DNA of 38,851 nucleotides. It comes from a virus. Below the pieces are notes generated by a model. That model made no database searches, was not told the DNA's origin, and saw only the letters and a list, made by a program, of their open reading frames with translations. Made by a program: the position numbers and the translations under genes. Below are positions 35,114 to 38,851 of the stretch, in pieces. The stretch lies in IMG/VR virus record IMGVR_UViG_3300032073_003400, positions 1-38,851 of that record; one strand, written 5' to 3'. Numbering within the stretch: position 1 is the stretch's first letter; each line of letters begins with the position of its first letter.

Positions 35114-35821
35114 ATGGATATCAATGTTATACACATTGATGAGCCTTTCCATATCAAGGAAATGCCTTTAGGTAACAATGTTTATGTTTTAGATGATTAT
35201 CTTGAAGATGCTGTATTCCATGCAGTGAATCGAGACATGACCCATTGTGCTTGGCAAAAAACAAATCAAGTAAATGGTCATCCCGATGATGGAAGAGGTG
35301 GTTTACCTAATCATCAATTATGGGGTTGTAGTTTCTTTCGAGATCATGATATGAAAGATGGTCATTTGAATGGAAGGGATGGTTATCCTAATTATCTAAT
35401 TAGATACCTTGATAGAAAAATAAGAACAGACTTTGGATTTGATTGGGTTAGATTTCAATACGCTGGTGGTAACTCACAAACCCATGGACAACATGGAACT
35501 TGTCATGCAGATTGTGATCCCAATGATGAATGGAATCTTTCCTTTTTGTATTATCCTAACACATTTTGGAATCCAAACTGGGGTGGTAAATTGAGATTTT
35601 ATAGTGAGATAGTTCACGGTGGAATTTTAGATTTTATGAATGAGTATGAAACTGGTACAGTTGATTTTGCACCAAATAGACTATTGATGTTTGATGGAAG
35701 AATACCACATGGTGCAGAAGCACCACATGAATCTGCAAGATACATAGATAGGAAGTCTATTGTAATTAGAGGTGATGAGATAGTTTTAAAAGACGAGAGA
35801 GATAAGTATGCCGACTATTGA
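35114..35821 (+). CDS. 2-oxoglutarate/Fe(II)-dependent oxygenase, prolyl-hydroxylase-like
   Basis: 235 aa. Such enzymes use O2 and 2-oxoglutarate to hydroxylate a substrate in the cytoplasm. The iron site is visible: H131-A-D133 (in GTCHADCD), distal H199 (in FDGRIPHGAE) and R209 ten residues later to bind 2-oxoglutarate. Between them is WNLSFLYYPNTFWNPNWGGK with the usual W-GG strand, then LRFY. This is the P4H-like arrangement. The N-terminal 100 residues (YVLDDYLEDAVFHAV) form the support. The substrate is unknown: proline, other residues or a small molecule. Its end overlaps the next gene by 14 bases, so expression is coupled. Confidence 0.82.
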   Translation: MDINVIHIDEPFHIKEMPLGNNVYVLDDYLEDAVFHAVNRDMTHCAWQKTNQVNGHPDDGRGGLPNHQLWGCSFFRDHDMKDGHLNGRDGYPNYLIRYLDRKIRTDFGFDWVRFQYAGGNSQTHGQHGTCHADCDPNDEWNLSFLYYPNTFWNPNWGGKLRFYSEIVHGGILDFMNEYETGTVDFAPNRLLMFDGRIPHGAEAPHESARYIDRKSIVIRGDEIVLKDERDKYADY

Positions 35822-36725
35822 GTTCAGAACATTTAATAAAGAATCATATGCAAACACTAGACCAGTTGCAGCTAGAGAGATGCAACCTGAATGGTGGAAG
35901 AAACAAAAGGTTCGTATAGATCATAGAGGAAGAATGGCTCAGACTATTCGTTCTTGTCCTTCTATGCAAGATTGGTTGTCTATGGGATACTATATTCTTG
36001 CAACAGAAGATATACATGTAATGAATGGGCCTGATTGGGATTGGCCTGATGATGGAGAAAAATTTTCAACCTCTCCAACTGCAAATCATTATTCACAATC
36101 ACATCCTTCAGCACAACTACAAGATTCTGTAGAATATATGGGTGCCCAAGGCCCAGTAAAGGATGCATTTAAAATAACTTCAAACTGGAACATGATTACA
36201 CCCGAAGGTTATTCAGTTCTCTTTCTTGACCCATTTATGTTTTCTAATAAATACTTTGCATGTTGGCAAGGTGTGATTGACTCTGATCGTTTCAACATCA
36301 ATATGGATAATGCACAAATTATTTTTTATCCAAAAGTTAATCATTCTTTTACAATAGAAGCGGGAACACCGCTTGTACAAATATTCCCTTTCAAGAGGGA
36401 AGAATGGGCGTCTACATATTACTATAATGATGCAGATGCATGGCATGGACAACATGCAATACATCCTGATAGTATGCAAAAATGGCAAAGGGAGTTAAAA
36501 TTGGTGGATGAAGAAAGTGGACTACCGAATGACCAATTAAATATAGGTGGATATAGAAGTGGAAAGATTTGGAAACCTAAATCAAGACTCTATGGTAAAC
36601 CTACAGATGGGGGAGAAATACCACCACCTGAGTGTCCAGCTCATCAAAGCTTCAAAGATAAGCAGCGTGAGTTGACTGATTTGAATTGGGATGGTTCGGA
36701 GTCAGAAAAAATAGATAGAGAATAG
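35808..36725 (+). CDS. Conserved phage-type protein of unknown function (DUF6065-like)
   Basis: 305 aa. Features: REMQPEWWKKQKVRIDH near residue 23, TIRSCPSMQDWLSMGYYILA near 46-65, WDWPDDGEKF near 77, NMITPEGYSVLFLDP near 128-142, and IEAGTPLVQIFPFKREEW near 183-200. The central part looks like a cupin-type beta sandwich. Similar proteins occur beside iron oxygenases in marine phages, which is why I suggest the DUF6065-like label, with modest confidence. I see no complete HxH-type metal site. Genes on both sides are 2OG oxygenases, and it overlaps the first by 14 bases. It may be a partner or a substrate-binding protein for them. Confidence 0.6.
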   Translation: MPTIEFRTFNKESYANTRPVAAREMQPEWWKKQKVRIDHRGRMAQTIRSCPSMQDWLSMGYYILATEDIHVMNGPDWDWPDDGEKFSTSPTANHYSQSHPSAQLQDSVEYMGAQGPVKDAFKITSNWNMITPEGYSVLFLDPFMFSNKYFACWQGVIDSDRFNINMDNAQIIFYPKVNHSFTIEAGTPLVQIFPFKREEWASTYYYNDADAWHGQHAIHPDSMQKWQRELKLVDEESGLPNDQLNIGGYRSGKIWKPKSRLYGKPTDGGEIPPPECPAHQSFKDKQRELTDLNWDGSESEKIDRE

Positions 36726-36728
36726 ATT

Positions 36729-37400
36729 ATGTCAGTTAGATTATTGTTTCCTACTTACTTGTTCGAGTTTAATCTCGTAGAGGAAGGATTGGTAACAGAG
36801 GAATATCTTTTATCATTAAAAAATGATATGGATGCAGTGAGAAAGAAAGACCCAGTAGGTAGACAAGTATCTAACGCATATACAGGTTGGCAATCAAACG
36901 ACGGCTTCGAACATCGACCCGCCTGGGCCAAACTCAACCGTGTAATCAAGGACAAATATAATCTTGATGTTCTCCCTTGGTTGCGTGTAGATACTTCTCA
37001 GGCAAGTGTAAGTTTGGGTAATATGTGGGGTAATATAAATGACAAAGGTGCATGGAATAAACCTCACAGACATAATGGTTGTTGGTTAAGTGGTGCATTT
37101 TATGTACATGCAGACGGTGATGAGGGTAATTTTGTTGCAATAAAAGAGGGTGCAGATGTAGTTAGTGACTTCCCACATAACAACAAACAGAGAGAAACCT
37201 TCGAGGTATCACCAGTCACAGGAACCCTTTTACTCTTCCCTAGCGGTCTTATACACATGGTTGAACCTAATGCAACCAGTAAAGATCGATATAGTGTTGC
37301 ATTTAATACAGTTACACACCGAATGGGTTCTGAAACTGATATACCTATAGATTATCATTGGAATAGATTTGAACTAGATGACCCTAAAGTAAGGGGTTAA
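36729..37400 (+). CDS. 2-oxoglutarate/Fe(II)-dependent oxygenase (TIGR02466-like)
   Basis: 223 aa. It begins LLFPTYLFEFNLVEEG, the usual opening of TIGR02466 oxygenases. KPHRHNGCWLSGAFYVHADG near 112-131 supplies H113 and H115 as the first ligand region, and GTLLLFPSGLIHMVEPNATS near 165-184 the distal H176. R187 (DRYSVAFN) is the expected 2-oxoglutarate-binding arginine. An aspartate ligand of the HxD kind is replaced by HRH, as in this family. The substrate is unknown. It is the last gene of the accessory block, three bases after the previous stop, with a weak ribosome-binding site. Confidence 0.8.
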   Translation: MSVRLLFPTYLFEFNLVEEGLVTEEYLLSLKNDMDAVRKKDPVGRQVSNAYTGWQSNDGFEHRPAWAKLNRVIKDKYNLDVLPWLRVDTSQASVSLGNMWGNINDKGAWNKPHRHNGCWLSGAFYVHADGDEGNFVAIKEGADVVSDFPHNNKQRETFEVSPVTGTLLLFPSGLIHMVEPNATSKDRYSVAFNTVTHRMGSETDIPIDYHWNRFELDDPKVRG

Positions 37401-37404
37401 TTTA

Positions 37405-37412
37405 CATAAATA
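37405..37412 (+). promoter_or_regulatory. Late-promoter-like CATAAATA five bases before a start codon
   Basis: One mismatch to the late octamer, in the 17-base gap after the oxygenase gene. Spacing to the ATG at 37418 is five bases, as at gp25. No ribosome-binding site is close to this ATG. Confidence 0.45.
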
Positions 37413-37417
37413 ATCGT

Positions 37418-37678
37418 ATGGAAATTACGATATCACCTTACATAATATGGAACCTAGTTATGACTGTAATCATAGTCCCACTTGGGTTTTTGATCCGTAC
37501 AGTCCTATCAGAACAAAAGAGACTAGACATTCTTGTCAATAAAACAAGAGAAGAAATCGCAAGAGATTACGCAACAAGAGAGCAGATCGAGGCCGATTTT
37601 GAGAGAGTTTTATCTTCGATTCAGAAGATAGATGAAAAACTTGACCGTCTTCAGCATAAAACTTTTTTCCAAGAGTAG
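37418..37678 (+). CDS. Small membrane protein with coiled coil
   Basis: 86 aa. Residues 7-27 (PYIIWNLVMTVIIVPLGFLI) form one transmembrane helix. Residues 30-80 (LSEQKRLDILVNKTREEIAR then FERVLSSIQKIDEKLDRLQ) form a charged coiled coil. There is no cleavable signal peptide. It lies just before the neck genes. The architecture would suit a holin-like, spanin-like or membrane-anchored assembly factor, and I cannot choose between them. The start has no Shine-Dalgarno sequence and lies five bases after a late-promoter-like octamer. Confidence 0.7.
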   Translation: MEITISPYIIWNLVMTVIIVPLGFLIRTVLSEQKRLDILVNKTREEIARDYATREQIEADFERVLSSIQKIDEKLDRLQHKTFFQE

Positions 37679-37684
37679 AAAAGG

Positions 37685-37692
37685 TATAAATA
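37685..37692 (+). promoter_or_regulatory. Late promoter TATAAATA before gp13
   Basis: A perfect octamer 25 bases before the gp13 ATG with GAAAGGA as ribosome-binding site. The likely start of transcription, about six bases after the octamer, falls inside the 5' arm of the hairpin at 37692-37716. Confidence 0.8.
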
Positions 37693-37716
37693 GTAGTATA
37701 CGAAAGGAATACTACT
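37692..37716 (+). promoter_or_regulatory. Perfect hairpin presenting the gp13 ribosome-binding site in its loop
   Basis: AGTAGTAT (37692-37699) and ATACTACT (37709-37716) pair over 8 bp. The 9-base loop ACGAAAGGA holds the whole Shine-Dalgarno sequence, and the stem ends one base before the ATG. Only transcripts that begin upstream of the late promoter would contain both arms. Confidence 0.65.
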
Positions 37717-37717
37717 T

Positions 37718-38533
37718 ATGGCAATACCAAACAGTAAAGCATCATTAAAAGAATATGTTAAAAGAAAACTGGGAGCTCCAGTTTTAGATATCAATGTGGA
37801 CGATGACCAGTTTGATGATAGACTGGATGAGGCATTGCAATACTTCCAAGAGTACCATTATGACGGTTCTATCAGAGTTTATCTCAAGCACCAAATAACA
37901 GACGCAAAGAAAACTACCATGAGATCAGATGAAACATTCACAGAGAATGTAGCTGGAACTCATGCGTATGATAATGAACAAGTAAAACAACAACAAAATT
38001 ATATCGTTTTACCTGAGTTTGTATTAGCCGTAAATAGAATCTTCCCTTTCAATGACAAACATAATTTAAACATGTTTGATCTTAGATATCAATTAAGATT
38101 AAACGATCTATACGATCTTTCAGCTACAAATATTCTGTACTACGAAATGGTACAACAACACATCACAATGATGGATAATATTCTAGTTGGTCAAGTTCCA
38201 GTTAGATACAAACAACACATGAATAGATTGTATCTTGATATGGATATCGAAGCTCTAAGTGGTAACGAATTCATAATCATAGAATGTCATAGAAAAATAG
38301 ACCCAACAGACTTCACAGATATCTACAATGATATGTGGTTGAAAAGATATTCAACTGCATTAGTGAAGTATCAATGGGGGGAGAATCTATCCAAGTTTGA
38401 GGGGGTTGCATTACCTGGCGGGGTGACTTTAAATGCATCAGAAATGAAAGCACAAGCACAAGAGGAGATAACAAAACTAGAAGAGGAGTCTCGATTGAAT
38501 TACGAACTTCCCGTCATGGACTTAATGGGGTAA
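37718..38533 (+). CDS. 13: Neck protein gp13
   Basis: 271 aa, against 309 in T4. The N-terminus (PNSKASLKEYVKRKLGAPVL then DINVDDDQFDDRLDEALQYF and QEYHYDGS) is the clear signature of gp13 in T4-like phages, and RIFPFNDKHNLNMFDLRYQL near 108-127, YEMVQQHITMMDNIL near 145 and FTDIYNDMWLKRYSTALVKY near 202 continue it. In T4, gp13 and gp14 close the filled head and receive the tail. It follows a perfect late promoter, with its ribosome-binding site in a hairpin loop, and precedes gp14 by four bases. Confidence 0.92.
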   Translation: MAIPNSKASLKEYVKRKLGAPVLDINVDDDQFDDRLDEALQYFQEYHYDGSIRVYLKHQITDAKKTTMRSDETFTENVAGTHAYDNEQVKQQQNYIVLPEFVLAVNRIFPFNDKHNLNMFDLRYQLRLNDLYDLSATNILYYEMVQQHITMMDNILVGQVPVRYKQHMNRLYLDMDIEALSGNEFIIIECHRKIDPTDFTDIYNDMWLKRYSTALVKYQWGENLSKFEGVALPGGVTLNASEMKAQAQEEITKLEEESRLNYELPVMDLMG

Positions 38534-38537
38534 GTGA

Positions 38538-38851
38538 ATGCCTACAAATAATTATTTTAATCATGCTGTAAAGACAGAACAGCACCTCTATGAGGATTTG
38601 GTCGTAGAATCATTACGATTCTATGGACACGATGTCCTATATCTACCAAGACAAATTGTAGAGGAAGACAGTATATTGAATGACGATGTTCAGTCAAGAT
38701 TCGGTGACGCCTATTCTGTTGAGATGTATCTAGAGAACACTGAGGGTTTCGAAGGAGAAGGAGACCTTGTTTCTAAATTTGGTGTTCAAATTCAAGAGGA
38801 AGCAACATTTGTAATGTCTCTCAGAACATGGGAGAGATTTATTTCTCTTGA
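38538..38851 (+). CDS. 14: Neck protein gp14 (N-terminal part; cut by window edge)
   Basis: 104 complete codons are visible from the ATG at 38538 to the right edge; T4 gp14 has 256 aa, so more than half is missing. It begins MPTNNYFNHAVKTEQHLYED followed by LVVESLRFYGHDVLYLPR and, later, FGVQIQEEATFVMSLRTWER. The opening N-Y-F-x-H and the FYGxDVxYLPR motif are typical of gp14 in T4-like phages. It joins gp13 in the neck. The position, four bases after gp13, is the usual one. Confidence 0.88.
   Translation, partial: MPTNNYFNHAVKTEQHLYEDLVVESLRFYGHDVLYLPRQIVEEDSILNDDVQSRFGDAYSVEMYLENTEGFEGEGDLVSKFGVQIQEEATFVMSLRTWERFISL

Overview
The window is a stretch of an AT-rich T4-like myovirus genome, most likely a marine one of the cyanophage/pelagiphage type. 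The evidence is the run of recognisable T4-type baseplate and neck proteins in the compact marine order (gp4, gp48, gp53, hub, gp5, gp25, gp6, gp7, gp8, large wedge/fibre protein, fibres, gp13, gp14). TATAAATA-type T4 late promoters and many ATGA/TAATG stop-start overlaps fit this. The host cannot be read from the sequence. I saw no tRNA, integrase, CRISPR array or insertion sequence.

Layout. Positions 1-2419 form a minus-strand operon: gp4 head-completion nuclease, a HAD phosphatase, a CMP-KDO synthetase (kdsB) and an unknown protein that runs off the left edge. From 2455 everything is on the plus strand. 2455-9449 encodes the baseplate core (gp48, gp53, a gp27-like hub, a 30-aa membrane peptide, a lysozyme-less gp5 spike, gp25, gp6). 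9522-22601 encodes the outer baseplate (a small structural protein, a very large gp7, gp8, a 2243-aa wedge/fibre-network protein and a small coiled-coil protein). 22594-32910 is a fibre region of modular adhesin-like proteins plus three proteins built from proline-containing octapeptide repeats. 32932-37400 is an accessory block: a glycosyltransferase fused to an unknown N-terminal domain, a possible fibre chaperone, two 2-oxoglutarate/Fe(II) oxygenases and an unknown protein between them. 37418-38851 has a membrane/coiled-coil protein and the neck genes gp13 and gp14 (cut by the right edge).

How it works together. The plus-strand genes would be expressed late from several TATAAATA octamers and build the baseplate, its fibres and the neck. 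The accessory block directly follows the proline/tyrosine/arginine-rich repeat proteins. This suggests, as a hypothesis only, that the repeats are hydroxylated and glycosylated after translation, giving a chemically decorated adhesin. Two virion proteins (gp7 and a 678-aa fibre) each carry a domain with a complete amicyanin-like type-1 copper ligand set. Four genes have a late-promoter-like octamer exactly 5 nt before their start codon, which predicts leaderless or nearly leaderless mRNAs.
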